From Acidobacteriota bacterium (GTDB lineage: Bacteria > Acidobacteriota > JAAYUB01), in assembly GCA_018001935.1 (NCBI GenBank), contig JAGNHB010000003.1, positions 56,975 to 120,974 on the forward strand: DNA of 64,000 nt. Reading direction: 5' to 3'. Below the pieces are notes generated by a model, which did no database searches, had not been told where the DNA came from, and saw only the letters and a list, made by a program, of their open reading frames with translations. Positions within the stretch are counted from its first letter, which is position 1, and the number at the start of each line of letters is the position of its first letter. A program made the position numbers and the translations under genes. This document shows positions 52,142 to 61,956 of the stretch, in pieces.

Positions 52142-52957
52142 ATGGCCGATCGACCGCAAACCAGGACGGTGACCCTGCACTCGCCCGGCCTGACGGGGGC
52201 ACCCCCCGGGGAGTCCCTCCAGGAATCGGTGCGAAACTGGGTCGAGTTCGCCCTTCGGATCCCCGACACCCGGATCCGGGCGATCCGGCTCGCCGAGCGC
52301 CTCATCGCCCTCCCGCCCCAGGAGTTCGCCGACGCCCTGCACTTCATCCTGGAGCAGGCGCAGAAAGGGCTGAGCGATTTCATGACCATCCTCGGGTCCC
52401 TCAACGCGGTGCACGAGAAGCTGGACGCAAGGCCCGGCGACTACGTCCGCCAGGTTCTCAACCGCGCCCACGTGCAGAACACGGACCTGCTGATGCACTT
52501 CCTCCGCCGCCCGCCCCAGCCCCGGGGCCTCCGATCGGACTTCCTGCCGGACCCGAACCAGCTGGCCAACGAACTGACCTGCGGTGAACGGCGGTCCCTG
52601 GCCATGTCCCGCGACCCGAACACCCTGGACCGCCTCCTGTTCGACCCGGATCACGAGGTGGTCCGCCGGCTGCTCCTCAACTCCCGGCTGACGTTGCGGC
52701 ACGTCCTCCGCATCGCCTCGCGGCGACCGAACCGGCCGGCGGTCCTCCGGGAAGTTTCCCGCAGCCCGCGCTGGGGAGTGATCTACGAGGTGAAGCTCTC
52801 CCTGGCGAGAAACCCTTACACCCCGCCGGACCTGTCGCTCCGCCTGCTCCCGCTGCTTCACGCCCAGGACCTCCGGGACATCGCCGACGACGGCGTCCTG
52901 ACCGGGGAAGTTCGCGATGCCGCCGCGGAGATCGTCTTCCGGCGCGTGAAGGGGTGA
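52142..52957 (+). CDS. Hypothetical helical-repeat protein
   Basis: A 271-residue soluble protein, almost entirely helical, with no recognised family. Segments such as DPNTLDRLLFDPDHEVVRRL and LARNPYTPPDLSLRLLPLL have the pattern of HEAT-like (DUF2336-type) repeats with leucine-rich helices. Such repeats usually make protein-protein contacts. The ATG at 52142 follows GAGG. It ends 32 bp before a histidine kinase gene on the same strand, so it may act with that kinase, perhaps as a partner or adaptor (inference from spacing only). Confidence 0.55.
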   Translation: MADRPQTRTVTLHSPGLTGAPPGESLQESVRNWVEFALRIPDTRIRAIRLAERLIALPPQEFADALHFILEQAQKGLSDFMTILGSLNAVHEKLDARPGDYVRQVLNRAHVQNTDLLMHFLRRPPQPRGLRSDFLPDPNQLANELTCGERRSLAMSRDPNTLDRLLFDPDHEVVRRLLLNSRLTLRHVLRIASRRPNRPAVLREVSRSPRWGVIYEVKLSLARNPYTPPDLSLRLLPLLHAQDLRDIADDGVLTGEVRDAAAEIVFRRVKG

Positions 52958-52988
52958 GGTTCGGGACGAAAGGGCGCGGAGAGAGACC

Positions 52989-54539
52989 ATGGACCTTCTG
53001 AGACCCTTCAAGAACCGACTGTTCCTCATCGGGACCGTGGTGGTCCTGGCCGCCACCATCACCATGGGTATCCTGACGAGCCGCTTCCTCTGGGAGGGCG
53101 AGAACGTCCTCGAGACCTCCCTGATCCAGAGCAACCTCCGCCTCGGAAACCAGGTCATCGAGCGCATCGAGCAGCAGATCGACACCCTGGACATGGGTCT
53201 GTTCAACTTCCTGACGGCCCAGAGCCCGGACGAGATGATCCAGAAGGTGGCCCTCCAGGCCGGTCACCTCCGGAAACCGCTGAAGGGGATCTTTCTGCTC
53301 GACGCCCACGGGCGCCCCCTGTTCCCCGCGAACCTGGCCCGGGTGAAGCCGTACTGGGAGAAAGTCCTGCCCCAGGTCCAGTTCCCCATGATCCTCCCGC
53401 TGACCCCTTACCACCTCCATGCCACCCTGGACTTCAAGAAGTCCGCCCTCTTCACCTTCCTGAAGTTCACCTTCCCGGGGGACCCCGTCCCCTACTTTCT
53501 GGTCTACGAGTACGACCTGGAAGACCCCCCCGCCTTCCTGGCCCCCTTCTTCACCGACCTCGAGAAAACCTGCTACGTCAGCGTGAAGGACTACGAGAAC
53601 AACGTGATCTACGGATGGTCGTCCCAGCTGTCCAGGAAGTACTTCGCGGAACAGCGATTCCCCAACGTGCTCTACCGATGGCTGCTCCAGTACTCCCCGC
53701 GGAACGTCTCGGAACTGGTGGAGTCCGAGCGGCGCCGCCGCGTTCTCAACTTCTCCCTGGTGGGAATCAGCGTGGTGCTCATTTTCTCCGCCTGGTTCCT
53801 GGTCTACCTGAGCCGGCGGGAGGAAACGCGACTGAGCCTCCAGAAAGAGGAGTTCTTCCGGAACGTTTCCCACGAGCTCAAGACCCCCCTGGCACTCATC
53901 AAGATGTTCAGCGAGATGCTGGTGCTGGGGCGGGGCCGGGACGAGAGCACGCGGCGGGAGTACCTGGAGATCATCTTGTCCGAAACGGAGCGGATGACGT
54001 TCCTCATCAACAACATCCTGGATTTCTCCAACCTGGAGCGAGGGATTCAGAAATTCAGCCTCGAGCCACTGGACCTGGGAGAGATCGTCACCCGCCACCT
54101 GGAGGCTTTCGAGGTCCTCATGAAGAAGGAGAAGGTGTCCATCCGCCTCTCCATCGCGGAGAACCTCCCCCGGATCATGGGGGACCGCAACGCCCTGGCC
54201 CTCGTCCTGCTCAATCTCCTGGACAACGCCGTGAAGTACGGCAAGGCGGCCGACCGCCGGATCGAGGTGGACCTCGCCGCCGCCGACGGGGCCCTGGAAC
54301 TCAGGGTCCGGGACAACGGCATCGGCATCTCCCCCTCGGAACAGAACCGGATTTTCGAGAAGTTCTTCCGCAGCGGGAACATCGCGGTCCGCCGTGTCCG
54401 GGGGAGCGGCATCGGGCTGAGCCTCGTCCGGTACATCGTGACGGCTCACCAGGGAACCGTCGGCGTGGAGAGCACCCCGGGCGAGGGGAGCACCTTCACC
54501 ATCGCCTTCCCCGTGATCCGGCCCGCGCGCACGTCCTGA
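52989..54539 (+). CDS. Membrane sensor histidine kinase
   Basis: A 516-residue kinase with classical layout: helix 1 (11-30), periplasmic sensor of about 220 residues of unknown type (31-255), helix 2 (256-275), HisKA with His295 in NVSHELKTPLALI, and HATPase with N box NLLDNAVKYG, G1 RDNGIGIS, F box EKFFRS and G2 GSGIGLSLV. All catalytic residues are intact. No HAMP domain and no cognate response regulator gene are adjacent, so its partner is elsewhere. The helical-repeat gene immediately upstream is probably co-transcribed. Confidence 0.93.
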   Translation: MDLLRPFKNRLFLIGTVVVLAATITMGILTSRFLWEGENVLETSLIQSNLRLGNQVIERIEQQIDTLDMGLFNFLTAQSPDEMIQKVALQAGHLRKPLKGIFLLDAHGRPLFPANLARVKPYWEKVLPQVQFPMILPLTPYHLHATLDFKKSALFTFLKFTFPGDPVPYFLVYEYDLEDPPAFLAPFFTDLEKTCYVSVKDYENNVIYGWSSQLSRKYFAEQRFPNVLYRWLLQYSPRNVSELVESERRRRVLNFSLVGISVVLIFSAWFLVYLSRREETRLSLQKEEFFRNVSHELKTPLALIKMFSEMLVLGRGRDESTRREYLEIILSETERMTFLINNILDFSNLERGIQKFSLEPLDLGEIVTRHLEAFEVLMKKEKVSIRLSIAENLPRIMGDRNALALVLLNLLDNAVKYGKAADRRIEVDLAAADGALELRVRDNGIGISPSEQNRIFEKFFRSGNIAVRRVRGSGIGLSLVRYIVTAHQGTVGVESTPGEGSTFTIAFPVIRPARTS

Positions 54540-54556
54540 AGGGTGCGCCCCGGGCT

Positions 54557-56704
54557 TCAGCGTTTCCGGGATTTCTTCGGGCACCCCGGGACGCGGGGCG
54601 GGGGAAACACGGCCCGGGTCGGGAGCCAGAACTTTTTCAGGGAGGACGGCCTCGGCGGGGCCCCCTCGGGGTCCGGGGGCTCGAGGCGGCGCAAAACCTC
54701 GTCGAGGGCCGACTGCAAGGCCTCGCGTGCGGCCCGGGAAGCCTCGGGGGAGAGGGGGCGTGCCGGGTCGAGCCGTTCCAGGGCCACGGCCAGGCGGGGA
54801 GCGATCTCGTCCCGCAGGCTTTCCCGGCACCTCCGGAAAACCTCCCCGGCTTCGTCCCAGGCTTGGCGTTCCAGGGAAAACTCCGTCTCGAGCCGGCGGA
54901 AATCCGTCAGGTCCAGGTTCAGGACGACGGCACCCACCACGGTCCCCTCTACCTTGACAGGGTTCAGAACGCTGAAGACGCAGCGGTTGCGCCCTCCGAT
55001 CTCGTAGACCTGCTCCTCGCGGACTTCCTCCCCGGACAGTGCCCGCCGGTTGTTGTCCAGCCAGAGGGCGAGCACCGTCTCGTTGGGGGCGAGGTCCGCC
55101 GGCTTCCGCCCGACAAGGTCGCCGTAGTGCCGCGTGACCAGATCGTTGGCCAGGCAGTACCGGCCCTCCCGGTCAATCATGAAGAACTCCAGGGGGATGG
55201 CAGAGACGACGGCCTGCAGGAGGGCCTGGCTCCGGCGCAGCTCCCGTTCCATGGCGACCCGCTCGGAAACGTGGGAGAGAATCCGGGAGACGAGGCGTCC
55301 GACCGTGACGTCGGCCTCGCTCCACGTCTTGGGCTCGCGCTTCGTCAGCGCCCCGATCACCCCCGAAGGCACCCCGCCCCGGAAGAGCGGGAAGACGAGG
55401 AGGGACCTCGGGCAGAGCCCTCCCAGGAGTTCCCGGTCGCCGTCCTGGATTCCGGCAAAGGCGCCGATCCCGTCGTGGGAGAAGAAACCGCGGGAGCAGG
55501 ATTCCCGGAAGATCCCCGCGGGGAAGTTCCGGCACGCGTCCAGCCGGGCCCGCACCTCCGGCAAATCGTCGGACACCCACGCGTGGACGCTCTCGATCCG
55601 GGTGATCTCCGTGTCCGCCCACATGACGAAAGCGGCGTCGGCGGCCATGAACCCGCCGATCTCCATCAGGGCGTTCCGGAGGCCCGGAATGAACTCCCGC
55701 GCGGTGAGCCGGGCGAATCGCTCGGACAGGATCGTCAGCAGCCGGTCGGCCCGGGACCGTTCCCGGATGGTCGCCTCGGCCTCGCGGAGGGCGGTGACAT
55801 CCGTCGAGATGACGGTCAGGGAGAGGAGGTTCCCCTCGGGGTCCAGCTCGGGGAAGGTCTGGTGGCGATAGTGGACCCGGTCACGGGTGTCCTCGAAAAC
55901 CATCTCGCTGCCCTGGTGGTATTTTTCCCACATCCGGGCAATCCTCCGCTCGATAATCTCCGCAGGGACCACTTCCCGGATGTTCCGCCCGATGACCTGC
56001 TCGCGGGGGATCCCGAAGCGGCGGGCGGCCGTCTTGTTCGCGTAGTGGAGACTTCCCCGGGCATCCAGCAGGATGACGGACTCGGCGATCTGATCCAGGA
56101 GGAAATCCCGGGTGATCACCCGCTGAATCTGCCGGATCATCCGCGCGAGGGGGTCGGATTCCCGTCCCAGGGCATCGACCAGTTCCCGGCAGCGGTCGTC
56201 GGGGCGCTCCACCGCCAACTGGAAACACCCGGAGACCCGGTGATCGGAGGACGCGAGGGGAAGGATGGCCAGGTGGGGCATCCCCAGGCGGAGGCACTCG
56301 CCCCGCAGGTACCCGAGCCCCCTCTCGGTCGTCGACTGCAGGCTGGCGGGTGCGTCGTCGAGGACCAGGGCGCCGGCCGCCGAGACGACGACCCCGGCCG
56401 GGTCGTCTTTCAAGGCCATGGAGCAGTTGCACCCCCGGCTCTCGACGGCGCAGGGGGCGTGAGACGCATCCCCCGCGCCGGAGAAACCCTGGGCAACCCG
56501 GAAGCTGAACCCCCCGGCCTCGTCGAAGACCTGGCAGGCCGCGGCACAGCGGCCGTGGTAGGCGGCGACGTCCCGGACCAGGGTCTCCACGAGATCGCGG
56601 AGGGTGGTCCCGGGAAGGCCGGCCGAGCGGCAAACCCGGGTGTAGAACGCCCGGATGAGTTCGTCGGCGCTGCGGAAGCGGCCGGGTATGTCCTCGTGAA
56701 ACAA
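54557..56704 (-). CDS. Multi-sensor GAF/PAS protein without an output domain
   Basis: A 715-residue soluble protein. The N-terminal part (about 40-210) is GAF-like with a Cys cluster (HAPCAVESRGCNCSM) that could hold a metal or respond to redox. A PAS domain follows (about 225-345; LLDQIAESVILLDARGSLHYANKTAARRFG), then a second GAF (about 360-510) and a second PAS (about 520-650; FFMIDREGRYCLANDLVTRHYGD). The end is a coiled coil with no ATPase, GGDEF or phosphatase domain. The start is TTG at 56704, six bases after a very strong GGGGGGAGGG. The longer frame upstream runs back through selC and is rejected. Confidence 0.8.
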   Translation of the reverse strand: MFHEDIPGRFRSADELIRAFYTRVCRSAGLPGTTLRDLVETLVRDVAAYHGRCAAACQVFDEAGGFSFRVAQGFSGAGDASHAPCAVESRGCNCSMALKDDPAGVVVSAAGALVLDDAPASLQSTTERGLGYLRGECLRLGMPHLAILPLASSDHRVSGCFQLAVERPDDRCRELVDALGRESDPLARMIRQIQRVITRDFLLDQIAESVILLDARGSLHYANKTAARRFGIPREQVIGRNIREVVPAEIIERRIARMWEKYHQGSEMVFEDTRDRVHYRHQTFPELDPEGNLLSLTVISTDVTALREAEATIRERSRADRLLTILSERFARLTAREFIPGLRNALMEIGGFMAADAAFVMWADTEITRIESVHAWVSDDLPEVRARLDACRNFPAGIFRESCSRGFFSHDGIGAFAGIQDGDRELLGGLCPRSLLVFPLFRGGVPSGVIGALTKREPKTWSEADVTVGRLVSRILSHVSERVAMERELRRSQALLQAVVSAIPLEFFMIDREGRYCLANDLVTRHYGDLVGRKPADLAPNETVLALWLDNNRRALSGEEVREEQVYEIGGRNRCVFSVLNPVKVEGTVVGAVVLNLDLTDFRRLETEFSLERQAWDEAGEVFRRCRESLRDEIAPRLAVALERLDPARPLSPEASRAAREALQSALDEVLRRLEPPDPEGAPPRPSSLKKFWLPTRAVFPPPRVPGCPKKSRKR

Positions 56705-56895
56705 CGTGTCCCTCCCCCCAGATTTCAGCAGGTCTTCAAGCTGCACGATTGTCCGTCTGCCGGCGATTCCTGTCAAGCGGTATCCGGGGCTGGGCGCCGG
56801 GGTCACCCGGGGCCGCGGGGTGCGTTCCGCCCGGCGTTCCTTCGCGGGCGCCGCCCGTCCGGAAGGCGTTTTCGGGAGAACCCCGGAAAAACGGC

Positions 56896-56925
56896 TTGCG
56901 CGCCCGGGGCGAAAGGGGGGATAAT
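56896..56925 (+). promoter_or_regulatory. Promoter of selC
   Basis: TTGCGC (56896-56901), 18-bp spacer, GATAAT (56920-56925). The predicted start is at about 56932, only a couple of bases before the mature tRNA. Confidence 0.65.
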
Positions 56926-56933
56926 GCAGCTTC

Positions 56934-57030
56934 GGAGGCGAGTCGGGACTGGTGTCCTGCGCGGTCTTCAAAACCGTTGGGCGGCCCGGATCGGGTCGCA
57001 GGTGGGTTCGATTCCCATGCGCCTCCGCCA
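56934..57030 (+). tRNA. selC: Selenocysteine tRNA (anticodon TCA)
   Basis: A 97-nt tRNA with encoded CCA, unusually long as expected for tRNA-Sec. The anticodon arm GCGGT-CTTCAAA-ACCGT presents TCA, which reads UGA. A long extra arm (TGGGCGGCCCGGATCGGGTCG region) and a long D stem are present. The acceptor pairs GGAGGCG with CGCCTCC, and the eighth position would be A opposite G. The organism therefore decodes UGA as selenocysteine. selA, selB and selD are not in the window, and no gene here needs an in-frame UGA. Confidence 0.95.
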
Positions 57031-57035
57031 CACAC

Positions 57036-57057
57036 GAGCCCCTCCCGGGGCTCTTTT
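57036..57057 (+). terminator. Terminator of selC
   Basis: GAGCCCC (57036-57042) pairs with GGGGCTC (57047-57053) around TCCC, followed by TTTT. It lies 6 bp after the tRNA, so selC is transcribed alone. Confidence 0.9.
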
Positions 57058-57210
57058 GCTTCTACCGGGAGAGATCCGCCTCACCCGGTTCTGTCCAGGA
57101 AAAACCCTTTTGACTGTGCGTGTATAAGTCTGCCGGGTTGTTCCGAGAAAACAGAAGTTCTTTTTCGTGAAAGCGCAAATATTTTTCGACAGGACCTTGA
57201 GCTCAGATTT

Positions 57211-57440
57211 TCACCGAGCGCTCCGGACCAGGCGGAAGCCCAGATCCGCCCCCGGAAGGCTGGGTGAGCGTTTTGGGCGGCGCGCGGCGCGGCGATACTG
57301 GGCACGGCGGTTGATGCTCCCGCCCCACAAAACACGGTCCGAGCCCGAACCCGCACCGAGGTAGTCGGTGACCGGCCCCGGGTCCGGCGAACCGGCAGCA
57401 TGGCCGCCGTCCGGCGCCGGCCCGGTCTGCGCAACGCCTT
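57211..57440 (-). pseudogene. C-terminal remnant of a formylglycine-generating-enzyme-like gene
   Basis: On the minus strand, directly after the typA stop codon and in a different frame, about 60-75 codons encode the C-terminal end of an FGE-sulfatase (SUMF1-type) domain. DPGPVTDYLGAGSGSDRVLW leads into GGSINRRAQYRRAARR, matching the family's RVLRGGSW..CRSA region, and PGADLGFRLVRSAR precedes TGA (57211-57213), matching the usual xxIGFRLVR ending. No start codon, signal or N-terminal two-thirds is present. It is a fossil of a larger gene, cut where typA now ends. The segment 57058-57210 between it and selC is AT-richer and has no recognised feature. Confidence 0.8.
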
Positions 57441-59291
<1,851 letters not shown>

Positions 59292-59493
59292 GGCTGCCTC
59301 TCTTCACGCGTCGGATGCGGGGCGGTGGGCGGGGTGCGCCAAGACGCGGCGCCGGCCGGCCCCGAAAAACCGGGGATTCTACACGAAAAGGGGAAAAATC
59401 GGAAGAAATTCCATTGAATCATGCAGGATTCCGATGGGAAGCGAGCCGGTTTTCAGATCATTCTCCCGCCAAGGATTATAGATCGTCCCGGCC

Positions 59494-59591
59494 TCACGCC
59501 AGGACGCGAAGCCGCCAAGCCTCGCAAAGATAAGATGAAACAATCAGTGGGGTTTCTTTGCGAGGCTTTGCGCCCTGGCGTCTTTGCGTGA
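59494..59591. repeat. 98-bp imperfect palindrome
   Basis: Left arm 59494-59529 and right arm 59556-59591 are near-perfect inverted repeats built from words such as TCTTTGCGTGA and CTTTGCGAGGC. They leave a loop of about 26 bases. It starts 3 bp after the stop codon of the arylsulfotransferase-like gene (TAA at 59595-59597), so that mRNA would end in a long hairpin. It is of a type seen widely in environmental genomes. Confidence 0.88.
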
Positions 59592-59594
59592 AGC

Positions 59595-61217
59595 TTATTC
59601 CGCGAGAAGGGCGGCGAGGGCGGCCAGGTCGGTGGCGTCGAGGGTCCCCCCCGCGTCGAAGTCGGCGCGTTCGGGGTACGTACAGGGGGGATTCCCGGAA
59701 GGGAGGATCCCCGACACCACCAGCAGGAGGATTTGAAGGTCCCGGCTGTCCGTCCGCAGGTCGCCGTTCACATCCCCGTCCCGGTACCCTTCGATGTACC
59801 CGCCCGGCGTCAGATCGATCCCCGACAGTTCCGGGCCGTCCGCCGCGTAGCGATAGGCCCGGAAGGTGCTGTTCTCCTTGTTGGCCGAGGTGCCGGGGAC
59901 CGTTTCCCCCTGCATCAGCGCCCCGTCTCCGGTCACCGGGTTCACGTAGGCCCACACCGTCTTCCCCGCCGGGGTGACCTCGAAGAAGGTCCCGTACGGC
60001 CCGTGGCAGACCAGGGTGTTCCCGTTGGGTAGCCGGACGGCGCCCGAGATGTAGGAGGCGTAGAAGTCCGGAGGGACGGGGGCGACGTAACTCCAGGTCA
60101 GCGCCTCCGGCCCGAACGCCGCGCCGCTGTCCAGGAGGTAGCCGCCCGTGGCGTCCAGCGGCGGCGAGACTTCGTCCACCGACGAGTAGTCGGCGCCCGG
60201 CCGCCCCCCGCCGTTGTTGAACACCAGGAAATGCCCCGCGCCGGGCAACCCGTCGGCGATCCAGTGGGCGTGGTGCTGGCCGTAGAACACCTGGTCGCCG
60301 GTCGTCCCCCGGCCGTAGGCGGCGGGGTTGCCCCAGCGGTAGAGGAGGTCGCCGCCCCGGCCGCGCCGACCGCCGGTGTGACCGGCCGCCTCCGCCGGGG
60401 TGGTCCCGTGGTCGATGACCCAGAACTCGCTGAAGTGGCGCACGCTGAGGACCACCTGGTCGAGCGCCGCGTTGTAGTGCACGCCGTTGGTGTGCATCCA
60501 GTCGGCCGCTGCGGGCAGAAAACCCGGGGCGGTGTAGTTGAGGTCAACCCGCTCCGGGTGGGCGGCGGGGTCGCCGTAATCGGGACGGGCGGCGCTGTAG
60601 TCCTGGACCAGGTGGTCCCAGGTGTGCCACTCCCAGACCACCTCGCCGGTGGTGGGCCCGGTGGGGCGAACCTCGATCACGGTGTCCGGCCACAACCCGT
60701 CGGCGGTGACCCGGTCCGGCTTGCGCCCGGCGGCGAGCGCCTCCGCCCGGGTCTTCGACTCCCACGCGATCAGCAGGACGTTCCCGTTGGGCATGGGGCA
60801 GGCATCGTGGTGCTGCCGGTGGGTGTCGGTGACGTAGAAGTACTGCCAGAGCCGGTTGCCGTCCCAGTCGTACCGTTCCACCACCCCGCCCGCCCCCCCG
60901 CCCGACAGGGTGAAGTTCCCCGGGACCCGCCCCGTCCGGAGCAGGTGACCGCCCGGGAGGAGGTAAGCCGCATTCCCCGGCGAGTAGTCGCTTTCCCAGG
61001 ATCGGACCAGGCGCCCCCAAGGGTCCACGAGGAAGGTGGTCTTTGCGTTGAGGGGCGCAAAGAAGGTGTAGCCGTCCCACGACTCGGGGAGGCGCAGCAG
61101 CAGCCCGACGGTGTTCCCCGCCGCCGCCGGCCCGGACCGTTCTTCCGCCCGGGCGGGCGATGCCGGCAGGAAGAACAACCCGGCCAAAAGGGGGATCAGG
61201 TAGGCGTTTTTTTTCAT
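59595..61217 (-). CDS. Exported arylsulfotransferase-like protein with dockerin-like C-terminus
   Basis: A 540-residue protein with a signal peptide (about 1-24). Residues about 40-460 form a beta-propeller of the aryl-sulfate sulfotransferase (ASST) type: TFLVDPWGRLVRSWES, HHDACPMPNGNVLLIAWES, EVVWEWHTWDHLVQDY, MHTNGVHYNAALDQVVLSVR and YGQHHAHWI hold the conserved His and Trp of the active site. Residues about 475-540 carry two dockerin-like calcium loops (DVNGDLRTDSRDLQILLLVV and DFDAGGTLDATDLAALAALL). ASST moves sulfate between phenols in the periplasm. The start at 61217 follows AGGAGAG. Confidence 0.85.
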   Translation of the reverse strand: MKKNAYLIPLLAGLFFLPASPARAEERSGPAAAGNTVGLLLRLPESWDGYTFFAPLNAKTTFLVDPWGRLVRSWESDYSPGNAAYLLPGGHLLRTGRVPGNFTLSGGGAGGVVERYDWDGNRLWQYFYVTDTHRQHHDACPMPNGNVLLIAWESKTRAEALAAGRKPDRVTADGLWPDTVIEVRPTGPTTGEVVWEWHTWDHLVQDYSAARPDYGDPAAHPERVDLNYTAPGFLPAAADWMHTNGVHYNAALDQVVLSVRHFSEFWVIDHGTTPAEAAGHTGGRRGRGGDLLYRWGNPAAYGRGTTGDQVFYGQHHAHWIADGLPGAGHFLVFNNGGGRPGADYSSVDEVSPPLDATGGYLLDSGAAFGPEALTWSYVAPVPPDFYASYISGAVRLPNGNTLVCHGPYGTFFEVTPAGKTVWAYVNPVTGDGALMQGETVPGTSANKENSTFRAYRYAADGPELSGIDLTPGGYIEGYRDGDVNGDLRTDSRDLQILLLVVSGILPSGNPPCTYPERADFDAGGTLDATDLAALAALLAE

Positions 61218-61336
61218 CGATCTCTCCTGTCGGAAACGAGCGGGGGGAACAGCCCGCGGCAACAGCCGTTCAACCCGGGAGACGCCGGAAGGTTGCAACC
61301 GGTTACCCACCCCGCCCCGACAGGCCCGGGCCGGCC

Positions 61337-61364
61337 TTGATTCGCGGCCCTTCCGGCGTATAAT
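61337..61364 (+). promoter_or_regulatory. Promoter with a leader of about 185 nt
   Basis: TTGATT (61337-61342), 16-bp spacer, TATAAT (61359-61364). Transcription would start near 61371, 186 nt before the SnoaL-like start codon. The leader contains several GC hairpins. No known riboswitch consensus was confirmed. Confidence 0.7.
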
Positions 61365-61556
61365 GTCCCTGTCGGGCCTTCAATCGGAGGCGGGCGGTTT
61401 CGGAAGGACCGCCCCGGCTTTTGGCCGCCCCCTCCGGTGATGCCTGGCGAAGAGAGCATGACGAACGCGTGCTGTTCACGAACCGGGTGACGGAGGCCGG
61501 GCGAAGACCACGGCAACCCTCAACCCGGGCAGGAAACCCAAGGACAGGGATGCCAC

Positions 61557-61916
61557 ATGAAACCGAAGAACCGGGTCACAGCCTGGGTGGAGGCCTTCAA
61601 CCGCCGGGACGCCGACGCCCTCGCGGCGATGTATCACGCCGACGCCGTCAACCACCAGGTGGCCGAGGAACCGGTGGCAGGCCGCGAGGCGATCCGGCGG
61701 ATGTTCGCCGGGGCCTTCGCAGCCGCGGAAATGGTCTGCATCGTTGAGAACCTCTTCGAGGACGGCGAGTGGGCCATCCTGGAGTGGCGGGACCCGCTGG
61801 GCCTGCGCGGGTGCGGCTTCTTCCACGTGACGGACGGCCTCATCCGCTTCCAGCGCGGTTACTGGGACAAGCTCACCTTCCTCCGCCAGCACGGCCTGCC
61901 GATCCCCGGGGCCTGA
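61557..61916 (+). CDS. SnoaL-like (NTF2 fold) protein
   Basis: A 119-residue protein covering one SnoaL-like domain of the NTF2 fold: VTAWVEAFNRRDADALAAMY at the start, HADAVNHQVAEEPVAGREAI, then strands ending in RFQRGYWDKLTFLRQHGLP. Members include ketosteroid-isomerase-like enzymes and small binding proteins, and no catalytic residue set identifies the reaction here. The start at 61557 follows AGGACAGGG. It stands alone with its own promoter, divergent from the arylsulfotransferase gene. Confidence 0.82.
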   Translation: MKPKNRVTAWVEAFNRRDADALAAMYHADAVNHQVAEEPVAGREAIRRMFAGAFAAAEMVCIVENLFEDGEWAILEWRDPLGLRGCGFFHVTDGLIRFQRGYWDKLTFLRQHGLPIPGA

Positions 61917-61956
61917 CAACACTCCTCAAAGCCTCATTGACCTTTCCTCACGGTGG

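Noticed and set aside
61371..61556. SAM-type riboswitch
   Set aside because: Only one short word matches. The expected pseudoknot and paired helices could not be assembled by hand, so it is listed only as an unexplained leader.
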